From the NCBI GenBank assembly GCA_965223835.1, contig CBDCXQ010000001.1:3596001-3660000 (forward strand): a stretch of 64,000 nucleotides of DNA, in the 5' to 3' direction. How positions within the stretch are numbered: position 1 is the stretch's first letter; every line of letters begins with the position of its first letter. This DNA comes from CAVYXZ01 sp965223835. GTDB lineage: Bacteria; Chloroflexota; Anaerolineae; Aggregatilineales; Phototrophicaceae. The notes beneath the pieces were generated by a model. The model was not told the origin of the DNA. It did no database searches and saw only the letters and a list, made by a program, of their open reading frames with translations. Positions 18,076-26,992 of the stretch are shown piece by piece. Position numbers and translations under genes: made by a program.

Positions 18076-18141
18076 AATGGGTTTTGCAATGTTCGGGAAA
18101 ATTAGATCAGAACATTGATTTAGGGCACCAGTATAATTAAC

Positions 18142-18162
18142 AAGCGGGATCATCACCCGCTT
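18142..18162 (-). terminator. Possible terminator of the dnaG-rpoD-Uma2 operon
   Basis: AAGCGGG and CCCGCTT form a perfect 7-bp stem with a 7-base loop, 30 bases after the Uma2 stop codon. On the minus strand it is followed by TTGTTAATT, only weakly T-rich, so termination is likely but unproven. Confidence 0.4.
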
Positions 18163-18191
18163 TCATCAATAATTGCTAGCAAAGAATTCGC

Positions 18192-18767
18192 CTATCCAAA
18201 AAGAGATGCTACCTTAACCGAGAAACCCGGTAATACATCGCCACCAGTTAGCATATCATCAGCACTCAAAGTCACGTATTCCGTAGGTGTTCGGACAGTA
18301 ATGGTGCGGCGTTTCTGGTCAGCAATCCAAACCATGCGCACCCCATCCTCGAGATATTTGTCTACTTTGGCGGCGACTTCAGTATATTTATCGTTGGATG
18401 AAATGACCTCCTCCACGAGATCGGGTAAGAGGACAAAGGGCTTGTCCTCCCAATCAGGGTTTTCAGCTTTGTATTGCTCAAGTCGTTCTTTCGCAAAAAA
18501 CATCACATCGGGAACCCGCGAACCCTTAACCCATATTGGGCTGTATGTTTCGACAAACGGCCCCTCAGAGTAAGCCTCGCCCAGATCATGCTCAACAGCA
18601 AAACCCTCAACAGCAAATAGAATACGTTTAGTCAATGATACATGACCGGCTTTGGGTGGACTCAAAACAATTCGCTCCCCATCTATGATCTCAAACGGCC
18701 CTTCTTCTTCATAGAGGCGCACCAACTCTTCAATAGTCATAACCCCAGTGCGTTGCTGCTCAAGCAT
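18192..18767 (-). CDS. Uma2-family (PD-(D/E)XK-like) endonuclease
   Basis: A 191-residue member of the Uma2 family (COG4636), which has a restriction-endonuclease-like fold and is abundant in Cyanobacteria and Chloroflexota; the cellular role is unknown. The active-site pattern is visible: EIIDGERIVLSPPKAGH, then SRVPDVMFFAKERL, then LPDLVEEVISSNDKYTEVAAKVDKY, with the Asp, Glu and Lys in family positions. The ATG at 18767 lies one base after the rpoD stop codon, so the gene is translated from the sigma-factor transcript. A longer frame would run into rpoD and is rejected. ATG at 18740 (MTIEEL) is the other possible start. Confidence 0.85.
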   Translation of the reverse strand: MLEQQRTGVMTIEELVRLYEEEGPFEIIDGERIVLSPPKAGHVSLTKRILFAVEGFAVEHDLGEAYSEGPFVETYSPIWVKGSRVPDVMFFAKERLEQYKAENPDWEDKPFVLLPDLVEEVISSNDKYTEVAAKVDKYLEDGVRMVWIADQKRRTITVRTPTEYVTLSADDMLTGGDVLPGFSVKVASLFG

Positions 18768-18768
18768 C

Positions 18769-20427
18769 CTACATCTCCAAATAATCGCGCAGTTGGCGAC
18801 TACGGGTCGGATGCCGCAGTTTCCGCAGCGCCTTCGCCTCAATCTGGCGGATACGCTCCCGAGTCACGCCAAAGTGCTTGCCGACTTCTTCCAATGTATG
18901 GTCCTGCCCGTCCTGCAAGCCGAAGCGCATTTCCAGCACCTCACGTTCGCGTTCACTCAAGACACCGAGCGCGGAGCGAATCTGTTCCTTGAGCAATTGC
19001 CGACTGGCCGCATCCACCGGGCCGAGCACGTTATCATCCGGGATAAAGTCGCCGAGCAAACTGCTATCTTCCTGGCCGATAGGCATTTCGAGGCTCATCG
19101 GCTCCTGGCTAATGCGCATGATCTTACGCACTTTCTGGGCAGCGCGACGCAGTTTCCGCTGCAAACCGGGGTCCATGCGAATGCCTTCACGCCGGATATG
19201 TTTGATCGCTTCGGTTTCTTCCGGGGTCAGAAATTCCATTTCCAGGGCGATCTGTTCCGCGCTGGGTTCACCACCCAGTTCCTGAATCAGATTGCGCTGT
19301 ACCCGCATCAATCGGTTGATCGTCTCAACCATATGAACCGGAATGCGAATCGTCCGGGCCTGATCGGCAATGGCACGACTAATCGCCTGACGAATCCACC
19401 AGGTCGCATAGGTACTGAACTTATAACCTTTGGTATGATCGAACTTCTCTACCGCCCGCAACAGGCCGATATTGCCTTCCTGAATCAAGTCCAGGAAATT
19501 GATGCCGCGCCCCATATAGCGCTTGGCGACGCTCACGACCAACCGCAGATTGGCCCGCGTGAGCGCTTCGGTTGCCAGCACGGCCTTTTGTTCAACCCGA
19601 TCATACATATCAGCCAGATCATCTAGCGAGTCCGGGTTGCCGAGCAATTGCGCCCGAAAATCTGCCGCTGTCAGCAGATCACCACTGTCTTTACAGGTCT
19701 GGCGCAGGACCATCTGCTCATCAAATGGGACCAGATAGAGACCCTGCAAGACGCTGAATAGCCGCCGCGCCAATTCTGTCCAGGGTTCATCGCGCCCCCA
19801 ATCGCGCTGATTGAGGTAGCTGCGAATATAGGACTTGCCATCCACATCCCAGGTATCCTGAATGACCATCACTTCATCAATTATTTTTGTCAATTCGGGG
19901 GCATCAACCTGGAAGGCGGCGGCTCCTTCAACGACTTCATACCAGTCCCGGCGCAAATCTTCATAGACCAGTTCGAGAATATGTGATGCCTCCGGCAAGC
20001 CCGTATCCGAACCATTACCATCAACGGTCGATAACGAATCCATCACCGCTTGAAGCTGATGATCAGCAGCGATATGCACACTGAGCCAGGTTTCCCGGTT
20101 GGTATCCAGCAATGGCACCTGTCCAATTTCCTTGAGGTACATACGCACCGGGTCATCCGCCAGCGTCATCGCTTCCAGGCCAGAATCTTCCTCGTCATCA
20201 TCATCATCGAACGAGTCGTCTAATTCATCCAGTTCTTCCTCGTCCGGTTCATCAAGGTTTTCCAGCACTTTCTTGGTATTGCTTGACTTCGTGGACGTCG
20301 GCGTTGGAAAATCGTCGTCATCCAATTCCTCGTCATCGTCGTCCACGTCGAAATCATCATCGTTGCCATTATTAACGGCGACTTTGCGGGGCGGTCTGAT
20401 TTCCGTAGCTTTTCTTTTTCGTGCCAT
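18769..20427 (-). CDS. rpoD: Primary RNA polymerase sigma factor (RpoD/SigA type)
   Basis: Housekeeping sigma factor that directs RNA polymerase to -10/-35 promoters. Region 1.2 (DDPVRMYLKEIGQVPLL) starts at residue 91. Region 2 spans about 288-362 with NLRLVVSVAKRYMGRGINF, DLIQEGNIGLLRAVEKFD and YATWWIRQAISRAI. Region 4 includes LSEREREVLEMRFGL and VTRERIRQIEAKALRKLRHP. The N-terminal 90 residues are very acidic in place of a classical region 1.1, a likely autoinhibitory, DNA-mimicking segment (inference). About 170 non-conserved residues separate 1.2 from 2.1. It is 552 residues and lies downstream of dnaG, as in the classical macromolecular-synthesis operon. Confidence 0.96.
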   Translation of the reverse strand: MARKRKATEIRPPRKVAVNNGNDDDFDVDDDDEELDDDDFPTPTSTKSSNTKKVLENLDEPDEEELDELDDSFDDDDDEEDSGLEAMTLADDPVRMYLKEIGQVPLLDTNRETWLSVHIAADHQLQAVMDSLSTVDGNGSDTGLPEASHILELVYEDLRRDWYEVVEGAAAFQVDAPELTKIIDEVMVIQDTWDVDGKSYIRSYLNQRDWGRDEPWTELARRLFSVLQGLYLVPFDEQMVLRQTCKDSGDLLTAADFRAQLLGNPDSLDDLADMYDRVEQKAVLATEALTRANLRLVVSVAKRYMGRGINFLDLIQEGNIGLLRAVEKFDHTKGYKFSTYATWWIRQAISRAIADQARTIRIPVHMVETINRLMRVQRNLIQELGGEPSAEQIALEMEFLTPEETEAIKHIRREGIRMDPGLQRKLRRAAQKVRKIMRISQEPMSLEMPIGQEDSSLLGDFIPDDNVLGPVDAASRQLLKEQIRSALGVLSEREREVLEMRFGLQDGQDHTLEEVGKHFGVTRERIRQIEAKALRKLRHPTRSRQLRDYLEM

Positions 20428-20471
20428 GTCTTTTCACAATCAACTTAGAGTCGGCGGGAATGATCAGCGGT

Positions 20472-20490
20472 GATGGACCGGACGGTCATC
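20472..20490 (-). promoter_or_regulatory. Hairpin between dnaG and rpoD
   Basis: On the minus strand GATGACCG and CGGTCCATC pair around two bases with one bulged base. It sits in the 67-base gap after the dnaG stop codon. It could adjust how much transcript continues into rpoD, but there is no T-run. Confidence 0.3.
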
Positions 20491-20494
20491 CTGT

Positions 20495-22531
20495 TCAATA
20501 TACTCGTTTCCCCTGACGTTGCAACTCAGCGTCGATAAGGCCCTTTGCTATAATGGATAATTGGGTATGCTCATGTAATTGCGCCTGTTGCTCAGCATCA
20601 GCTTCCATCAGCAAGAAGTAAAGTTCTTCACGTTCGCGTTCAATGCGCTTTAAGCGCAAACGCAACGCATTTTTCACCAATTCTGTGCGGGGGTCAACCG
20701 TAACCGTGCGCTGCAAGACCATGGTTAAATCCGCCGATAAGCCATGCCGCAATTGTGGCCGCAGCCGCTCCACATTGTTGACCAGCACCTCCGTCTCCAG
20801 AACCTGGCGGGGCAACTCATCCAGATACGTTAAGAGATAATCCAACGGTGGCATATCATCCTGATCCAACGCGATCAGAAACGCTTCCATCAATACTTGA
20901 TAATCGGTGTGACTGAAATCACTAATCCCAAAGTCGGCTAACGGCCCCGCCAATAACGCATCGGCTGAACCCGCTAACTCACGAAAGGTGCGATTGATCT
21001 GATAGAGCAAGTCCGGTTGCTGCAATAATCCCCCCAGGCAATCAACTTCCCAGCGACCGACTCCGGTCTGCGGTCTTCGAGTTGGCGGCGGAATGGGGAC
21101 ATAATCGGTTTGGTCATCGTCACCAGTGGGTGGTCCTAGCATCTCATCATAATCAAGCGGCGGTGGTTCTGGCATTGCTGACTGGCTATTAGTTTGTGAC
21201 GCACGCGGCGCTTTCGACTGCTGGATCCGCTCCTGCTCAGCGGCCCAGTTTAAGAGTTCGTTCTCGCCAATGTGCAGCCGCAACGCCAGCTTTTGAATAT
21301 TGTCCTTCGTATAAAGATTATTCTCCGACGCGAGTAAAATCGGCAGCAGACGACGGGCAACAGCCTCCCGTTCCTGCACTGACGCCTGAGCGGATAGGGT
21401 CGCGGTTTCCATTGCAATCACATAATCAACCACCGGCAGCGCTGCTTCCACCAATGGAGGCCAGTCTTGCGGCGTTTCGCGAATGAGATCATCGGGGTCT
21501 TTCGCGTCGGGAATCTGCAATATGCGCATATCCACTGATAACTTACCGGTGTAATCGGCCTTTAATGCATCACGGGCCACTTCCAGGCTGCGCATGGTGG
21601 CGTTCTGTCCAGCAGCATCAGCATCCAATGCCAAAACGATCTTTTTCGCCCAGCGCGGTGAAAGTGTTTTGAGCTGCGTTTCAGTCATGGCCGTGCCCAT
21701 CTGCGCAACCACATTCATGAAACCCGCCTGATGGGCCTGAATCACATCCATGTAACCTTCGACAATCACTGCGGTTTCGGTGTCGCGAAGCGCACGTTTG
21801 GCTCTATCCAACCCAAACAACACCCGGCTTTTGTCAAACAACGGCGTCTGCGGCGAATTTAAATATTTTGGATTGTCTTCATCGGCTAGCGCCCGCGCCC
21901 CAAAGCCAATTACCCGCCCCCGTTCATCACGAATCGGAATAATCAACCGGTTACGGAAATAATCATATTCGCGCCCGTTCTCGCTGCGCTTCACCAGCCC
22001 GACTTCAATCAGATCATCGACATTATGGCCGAGATTCGTCAGGTAATCGAGTGTGGCCTGCCAACCTTGCGGCGCATAGCCAATACCATAGGTTGCCAGC
22101 GTTTCAGCGCTAAACCCCCGTCGTTCACGGGCATAATTCAAGACAGCGGGGTTCTGCCCCAATTGTTCATGATAGAAATCTGCCGCTGTTTGCAACAGTC
22201 CGCGCAGCGCATCCAGCCGGGCTGCTTGTTGCTGCTGCGCTTCACTTTGCTGCTGCACCTCAACGCCGGCGACGACTGCCAGTTCGTGCAACGCCTCGCG
22301 AAATTCCCACCCGTGATATTTCTGGGCAAACGAAAAAATGTCGCCACCGTCGGCACAACTACCAAAACAGCGCCAGGTCTGCGTTTCAGGGTTCACCACA
22401 AACGATGGGGTTTTTTCATTATGGAACGGGCACGCGGCTTTATAGTTGCGTCCAGCTTTTTTGAGTGGCGCATATTGTTGGATGTAGCTGACAATATCCA
22501 GCCGAGCCTTTATTTCGTCGGTGACGGACAT
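20495..22531 (-). CDS. dnaG: DNA primase
   Basis: Makes RNA primers at the replication fork. The N-terminal zinc finger is complete: Cys34 and His37 (CPFHNEKTPSF), Cys55 and Cys59 (CFGSC). The catalytic TOPRIM core follows with VIVEGYMDVIQAHQAG near residue 255 and LALDADAAGQ. The C-terminal half after about residue 430 has a low-complexity proline-rich linker and a helical helicase-binding region. At 678 residues it is slightly long. The ATG at 22531 is preferred over the TTG two codons upstream. Confidence 0.95.
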   Translation of the reverse strand: MSVTDEIKARLDIVSYIQQYAPLKKAGRNYKAACPFHNEKTPSFVVNPETQTWRCFGSCADGGDIFSFAQKYHGWEFREALHELAVVAGVEVQQQSEAQQQQAARLDALRGLLQTAADFYHEQLGQNPAVLNYARERRGFSAETLATYGIGYAPQGWQATLDYLTNLGHNVDDLIEVGLVKRSENGREYDYFRNRLIIPIRDERGRVIGFGARALADEDNPKYLNSPQTPLFDKSRVLFGLDRAKRALRDTETAVIVEGYMDVIQAHQAGFMNVVAQMGTAMTETQLKTLSPRWAKKIVLALDADAAGQNATMRSLEVARDALKADYTGKLSVDMRILQIPDAKDPDDLIRETPQDWPPLVEAALPVVDYVIAMETATLSAQASVQEREAVARRLLPILLASENNLYTKDNIQKLALRLHIGENELLNWAAEQERIQQSKAPRASQTNSQSAMPEPPPLDYDEMLGPPTGDDDQTDYVPIPPPTRRPQTGVGRWEVDCLGGLLQQPDLLYQINRTFRELAGSADALLAGPLADFGISDFSHTDYQVLMEAFLIALDQDDMPPLDYLLTYLDELPRQVLETEVLVNNVERLRPQLRHGLSADLTMVLQRTVTVDPRTELVKNALRLRLKRIEREREELYFLLMEADAEQQAQLHEHTQLSIIAKGLIDAELQRQGKRVY

Positions 22532-22557
22532 TAACAACCTCGCTACACTATGGAAGC

Positions 22558-22586
22558 ATTATATATATGAGCAGTCAGACATGCAA
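22558..22586 (-). promoter_or_regulatory. Promoter of the dnaG-rpoD-Uma2 operon
   Basis: On the minus strand a perfect TATAAT (22558-22563) lies 17 bases after TTGCAT (22581-22586). The start is expected near 22551, giving a short leader of about 20 bases before the dnaG ATG. Confidence 0.55.
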
Positions 22587-22692
22587 CTAAAAATAATGAT
22601 ATTTTGTGGTGATTTGACATAAAATTTAGAGTTTGGTCGATTCTAATGATTATCTATTTTGCAAACACCCCAAAGTTTGAGGGGAACATCTG

Positions 22693-22701
22693 TGCTATAT
22701 T
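22693..22701 (+). promoter_or_regulatory. Extended -10 promoter reading into the dnaG-glyQS gap
   Basis: The plus strand reads TGCTATATT: TGn plus a 5/6 match to TATAAT. It faces away from dnaG into a region without a credible protein gene and would start transcription near 22708, just before the candidate RNA. Confidence 0.4.
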
Positions 22702-22707
22702 ATACCA

Positions 22708-22967
22708 GCTAATCGGTTTGGGTGAGGACACGTTTGTTAGAAGTATGTTATAAACCAGCTTGAACCTTACAGACCTGGACTACCGCTTTTTGAGACAACT
22801 TGTGTCGCACATATCGGACACAATCCTATCGGCTCCTTAATGTACTATTATTATGTACACAGGAAGCCAAACTTATACGCAACATGGATTGTGGCTGAGG
22901 GGGTCAGTGGCGAAGACCTCCAGGCACTATTCAGTACGTGTTGTTCGAGGAGGCGCACCCAGAACCG
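22708..22967 (+). ncRNA. Candidate rod-like structured RNA, family unknown
   Basis: This stretch of the 474-base gap has no convincing protein frame but many collinear complementary segments that nest into one rod. CGGTT+GGGTG (22714-22724) pairs with CACCC+AACCG (22956-22967). ACACGT (22728-22733) pairs with ACGTGT (22936-22941), and CCTGGA (22774-22779) with TCCAGG (22919-22924). CACAATCC (22819-22826) pairs with GGATTGTG (22886-22893), GGCTCCT (22831-22837) with AGGAAGCC (22861-22868, one bulge), and TGTAC (22841-22845) with GTACA (22855-22859). An extended -10 promoter sits just upstream. I see no RNase P, tmRNA or SRP signature. A long hairpin with bulges recalls 6S RNA, but the length (about 260) and lack of known motifs leave that open. 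No T-run marks a 3' end. Confidence 0.4.
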
Positions 22968-23005
22968 CAGAATCAGACAGGATTAAAGCATACCCTGGCC
23001 TACAC

Positions 23006-25993
23006 CTAGAATCCACTCAATTGACTCAGATCGGCGCGACCCGTTTGCAGCGCACTAATCGCCTGCAACAATCCTAACCGATTCTCCCGCAGAACAGCAT
23101 CGTCGGCGTTCACCAGCACGTTATCGAAAAATTCACTCACTGCCGGAATCATCGGCACAAAAGCCTTCAGAAATGCCGCGACCGTATCAGCCCCATTCAG
23201 GCTGCCGACCGCCGTCTGATAAGCGGCATACAGCGCCTGTTCTTGCGGTTCAACCAGTGCATCCGGATTGATTGTATGTTGCTGAGATTCGCTCCGAGTA
23301 ATCCGCACACAGCGGGCAAAATTATCCAAAATGGTTTCCCAGTCAGACCGTTGCACCCACTCACTCAGTTCGCGCACCGCCACCTGTGCTCGATACGGAT
23401 TATTCGACTGCTCCGCCAGCACCGCTGCCAGGATGTCGGCTGCCCAGCCCTGATCCTGAAGCCAGGCCTGTAATCGTCCACCAATAAATTCTAGCAGCTG
23501 TTGCTGTGCTTCAACGGTAACAGACACAGGTTGATCCTGAGCAACGCGATCCAGTAGTAAGTTGAGGTCAATATCCAGTTCACGGTCAACCACCAGTTGG
23601 ATAACGCCTAGCGCTGCTCGTCGCAATCCATAGGGATCAGCCGTTGCACGCGGGGCCAGCCCGACTCCAAACAAACCCACCAGGCTATCAAGGCGGTCTG
23701 TCAAACCGAGCAGCACACCGGCCAGGCTAGTTGGCAATATATCGTCAGCTCCGCGCGGTAACCAATGCTCAAAGATCGCGTCCGCCACCGCAGGAGGATA
23801 TTGGTTGAGTAGCGCATATTCGCGACCCATCGTCCCTTGCAACGATGTCATTTCGACGACCATCTGTGTTGCCAGATCAGCTTTAGCAATTTGAGCAGCC
23901 GCCTGCGCATTGCTGATGTCAGCGGCTGGCAGTTGAAGCAAATCACCCACCGGCTTGACCAGCGCCGCCACCCGCTGATTCTTATCATACATTGACCCCA
24001 GTTTTTCCTGGAATGTCAATGTTTGCAAACGAGGCAGATAATCAGCCAGTGGCTTTTTGATGTCTTCCGCATAGAAGAAATTCGCATCCGCGAATCGTGC
24101 TCGTAGCACATGCTCATTGCCGTGCACGACATTTTCCAGGTGTTGATCGTCGCCATTGCGGACCGTGACAAAATAGGGTAACAAATGTCCGTTCGCGTCT
24201 TCAACGGCAAAATAGCGTTGATGCTTACGCATGACTGTCACTAATACCGGACGCGGCAATGCTAAAGACGCTTCAGCAAATGAACCACGAAGTGCTGTAG
24301 GTACTTCCACCAGGTTCGTTACTTCATCTAATAGGGCAGGGTCATCGGAAATATAACCCTCAACCTGGGCAGCCAGCGCGTTGATCTGCTCTATAATCGC
24401 GGTCCGGCGGGCTGTCTGATCGAGTATAATGCTCTGTTGCGCCATAAAATCGAAGTAACCAGCCGGGTCAACCAGCGGCTGTTCACTCGAGCCATATTGC
24501 CGGGCGCCACGCGTCACGTTACCGCTGATAACGCCCGCATACTCGAAGGGAATGACACCTTCACCCAACAGCGCTACCAGCCAACGGATAGGCCGGGAAA
24601 ATGCCACGCCACTCGCATTCCAGCGCATTGATTTACCAAAACTCAGGCCCTCAATGACCTGCGGCAGCGCTTCCGCTAACACTTCTGCCGCGGGCCGCCC
24701 CACCGTCTTGACCAGCGCAACGACGTACTCCCCCCCCTCGATTTCTTCAACCCGCAAATCCTCGACAGCGACGCCTTTGCCGCGTGCGAAACCTTCTGCC
24801 GCTCTAGTGGGCTTGCCATCATCCTCAAAAGCTCGACTGGCGGGTGGACCTTTTTCAAGCTGTTCGCGGTCAGGCTGTCGGGGCGCAACCTGTTTCGCCT
24901 CAATCACTAGACGTCTGGGTGTTGCATAGACCTTAACCGCACCATGTTCCAGATGGAGATCATCAAACATCGTCGCGGCAACCTGTTTTAGCTGGCTCAG
25001 CGCATCATCAACATCACCGGCAGGCAGTTCTTCAACGCCAATTTCTAACAGAAAGGTAGCGGGTTGGGTGAGCGGATGCGGCAGCGCTGGAATCGCAGGA
25101 ACCACTGGTTCCGACCACAGCCGATTTTTGATGGGATAACCTTTTTCTTCGCGTTGGGCAACAAACGCCTGGGCCACAGCCCGCGACATGTTCCGCATTC
25201 GCCGGAAATAATTGGCCCGCTCCGTCACCCCAACTGCGCCGCGAGTATCCAGCACATTAAATAGATGGCTACACTTCAGCACATAATCATAGGCCGGAAT
25301 GACGGCACCAGCGGCTAAGGCCCGTTGATGCTCAGCCTCGTAAAAGTCATACGTCTGTTTAAGGCCATCGACATCGCCGATCTCAAAATAATACTGACAA
25401 TGCTCGATCTCGCTTTGGAGGTAAACGTCACCGTAGGTCAGGTCGCCCAGCCAGTCAATATCCCATACCGCATCTTTGCCCTGCAATGCCAGTACAATGC
25501 GCTCAATGCCATACGTGATCTCTACCGACACCGGATTCAGTTCCATACCGCCCGCTTGCTGGAAATAGGTGTATTGCGTAATCTCCTGACCATTCAGCCA
25601 CACCTCCCAACCCAGACCCCAGGCACCAAGCACCGGGCTTTCCCAGTTATCTTCAACAAAGCGGATGTCTTGCTCTTCTGGTTTAAGGCCCAACGCCCGC
25701 AGCGAGTCCAAATACAGTTCCAGCGGATTGCCGGGGTCGGGCTTCAGGATGACCTGATACTGGTAAAACATCTGCATTCGGTTGGGGTTTTCGCCATAGC
25801 GACCATCATCCGGGCGAATGCTCGGCTCGACATAGGCGACGCGCCAGGGTTCTGGCCCCAAAACCCGCAATACCGTTGCTGGGTTGTTGGTTCCCGCACC
25901 CACTTGAATATTGTAAGGATTCCATAATACACAGTGCTGCGCTGCCCAGTATTCGTTGAGCTTAAATATCACATCCTGAAAACTTAATGCCAT
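23006..25993 (-). CDS. glyQS: Glycyl-tRNA synthetase, fused alpha and beta chains
   Basis: Charges tRNA-Gly with glycine. Residues 1-290 are the alpha chain (catalytic class II core: SFQDVIFKLNEYWAAQHCVL, RVAYVEPSIRPDDGRYGENPNR, YGIERIVLALQG). After a linker of about 20 residues the beta chain begins near 312 (FLLEIGVEELPAGDVDDALSQL) and runs to the end, with the tRNA-binding HD-like and anticodon regions (VEVPTALRGSFAEASLALP, HQRYFAV). Most bacteria encode these as two genes; single-chain forms are known in chlamydiae and plant organelles. The reading frame is continuous for 995 residues. No T-box leader precedes it. Confidence 0.96.
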   Translation of the reverse strand: MALSFQDVIFKLNEYWAAQHCVLWNPYNIQVGAGTNNPATVLRVLGPEPWRVAYVEPSIRPDDGRYGENPNRMQMFYQYQVILKPDPGNPLELYLDSLRALGLKPEEQDIRFVEDNWESPVLGAWGLGWEVWLNGQEITQYTYFQQAGGMELNPVSVEITYGIERIVLALQGKDAVWDIDWLGDLTYGDVYLQSEIEHCQYYFEIGDVDGLKQTYDFYEAEHQRALAAGAVIPAYDYVLKCSHLFNVLDTRGAVGVTERANYFRRMRNMSRAVAQAFVAQREEKGYPIKNRLWSEPVVPAIPALPHPLTQPATFLLEIGVEELPAGDVDDALSQLKQVAATMFDDLHLEHGAVKVYATPRRLVIEAKQVAPRQPDREQLEKGPPASRAFEDDGKPTRAAEGFARGKGVAVEDLRVEEIEGGEYVVALVKTVGRPAAEVLAEALPQVIEGLSFGKSMRWNASGVAFSRPIRWLVALLGEGVIPFEYAGVISGNVTRGARQYGSSEQPLVDPAGYFDFMAQQSIILDQTARRTAIIEQINALAAQVEGYISDDPALLDEVTNLVEVPTALRGSFAEASLALPRPVLVTVMRKHQRYFAVEDANGHLLPYFVTVRNGDDQHLENVVHGNEHVLRARFADANFFYAEDIKKPLADYLPRLQTLTFQEKLGSMYDKNQRVAALVKPVGDLLQLPAADISNAQAAAQIAKADLATQMVVEMTSLQGTMGREYALLNQYPPAVADAIFEHWLPRGADDILPTSLAGVLLGLTDRLDSLVGLFGVGLAPRATADPYGLRRAALGVIQLVVDRELDIDLNLLLDRVAQDQPVSVTVEAQQQLLEFIGGRLQAWLQDQGWAADILAAVLAEQSNNPYRAQVAVRELSEWVQRSDWETILDNFARCVRITRSESQQHTINPDALVEPQEQALYAAYQTAVGSLNGADTVAAFLKAFVPMIPAVSEFFDNVLVNADDAVLRENRLGLLQAISALQTGRADLSQLSGF

Positions 25994-26034
25994 TTTTTAT
26001 CCTGATTTGGTGTGCATTGTGGTCAGTGTGGCAT

Positions 26035-26063
26035 ATTATAGAAGCAAGCCACTGGATTATCGA
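26035..26063 (-). promoter_or_regulatory. Promoter of glyQS
   Basis: On the minus strand TCGATA (26058-26063) and a perfect TATAAT (26035-26040) are spaced by 17 bases. The start falls near 26028, about 35 bases before the glyQS ATG. Confidence 0.55.
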
Positions 26064-26124
26064 GATGTAGATATGGACCTCAGGATCGTATAGGATAGAC
26101 GCAAGACCAGTTGAGGAATTTGCG

Positions 26125-26911
26125 ATGTCCATCCAAGCTGATACCAATCTTTATCCTGGCATTAACCCGCACTTGAACAGTCGCTTGCAACAACATAACG
26201 GCGGTTGGAAGGGTTTCCACAGCAAAATATCACGCATTTATCTGATGAACTTGAACGGTTAATATCGCCGGGCAAATACTACATAGCTGAGGAGCAATCA
26301 CTGCAAATCGGCACTTATGATTCACAAACACAAGCGCTGTTAGGCCAAAGTCAAACGATTATTGAAGAAGATGAATATATTAGCAGTCTTATGATCTATC
26401 ATATTGATGACGAAGCGTACCCTGGAATGCCTGTAACCTGCATCGAGTTACTTTCACCGGCAAACAAACCGTCTGGGTCCCACGATAAAGCCTGTTTATC
26501 GAAACGAATGCAATTACTTCGTAGTGAAATCAATATTGTTAAAATTGATTATCTCCACGAGTGCCGTCCCGTCCCTCTGCATTTCCTAGCTACCCTGACC
26601 AGCAAGAAGAAGCGTTCCCTTACACAATTTTTGTCAATGATTTGCGGGAAGGCTTTTACAAAGGAACAACTTTGAGCTACGGTTTCGGTGTGCTGGATAA
26701 AATACCGGCTTTGCCCATCCCTCTGGCCGGTTCGGATTCTTGTGTCGTGGATTTTGGCGATATTTACCAGCACACGTTCACAAGTTCACAGCTATTCCGG
26801 CGCATCCTGGTTGACTATGCGCAGGAACCGGTCAATTTCACCGCTTACAGCCCAGAAGATCAAGCGCACATCCGTGACCATATGCGACAGATTGCCCAGA
26901 ATCATACATGA
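26125..26911 (+). pseudogene. Frameshifted DUF4058-family gene
   Basis: Three successive reading frames together spell one DUF4058-type protein, a family of unknown function frequent in Cyanobacteria, Planctomycetes and Chloroflexota. Frame 1 (ATG at 26125, SD GAGG) starts with YPGINPHLNSRL and GGWKGFH, the family N-terminus. Near 26220 the match moves to a second frame (HLSDELERLISPGKYYIAEEQ ... VTCIELLSPANK). Near 26560 it moves to a third (SAFPSYPDQQEEAFPYTIF ... LPIPLAGSDSCVVDFGDIYQ), ending at the TGA at 26909. Two single-base shifts inactivate it unless they are sequencing errors. Confidence 0.7.
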
Positions 26912-26992
26912 GAAATTGTTAAAACCCCTGGACAACGCGTAACGTGACTGTATATTGTGGGTTGTAGCAGTTGGATTGGATGACTGAAACTC

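Noticed and set aside
17950..18156. 68-residue frame upstream of nuoA
   Set aside because: It covers two perfect hairpins and the promoter area, has no ribosome-binding site and resembles no family.
20099..20473. Serine-rich plus-strand frame opposite the rpoD N-terminus
   Set aside because: It is the antisense of the Asp/Glu codons in RpoD's acidic region; GAT and GAA runs read as Ser and Phe on the other strand.
22853..23077. 74-residue frame overlapping the glyQS 3' end
   Set aside because: No ribosome-binding site, composition unlike protein, and it runs into the confirmed glyQS gene. The region is better explained as structured RNA.
25994..26124. T-box leader for glyQS
   Set aside because: No T-box sequence or terminator/antiterminator pair is present, and the leader is only about 35 bases.
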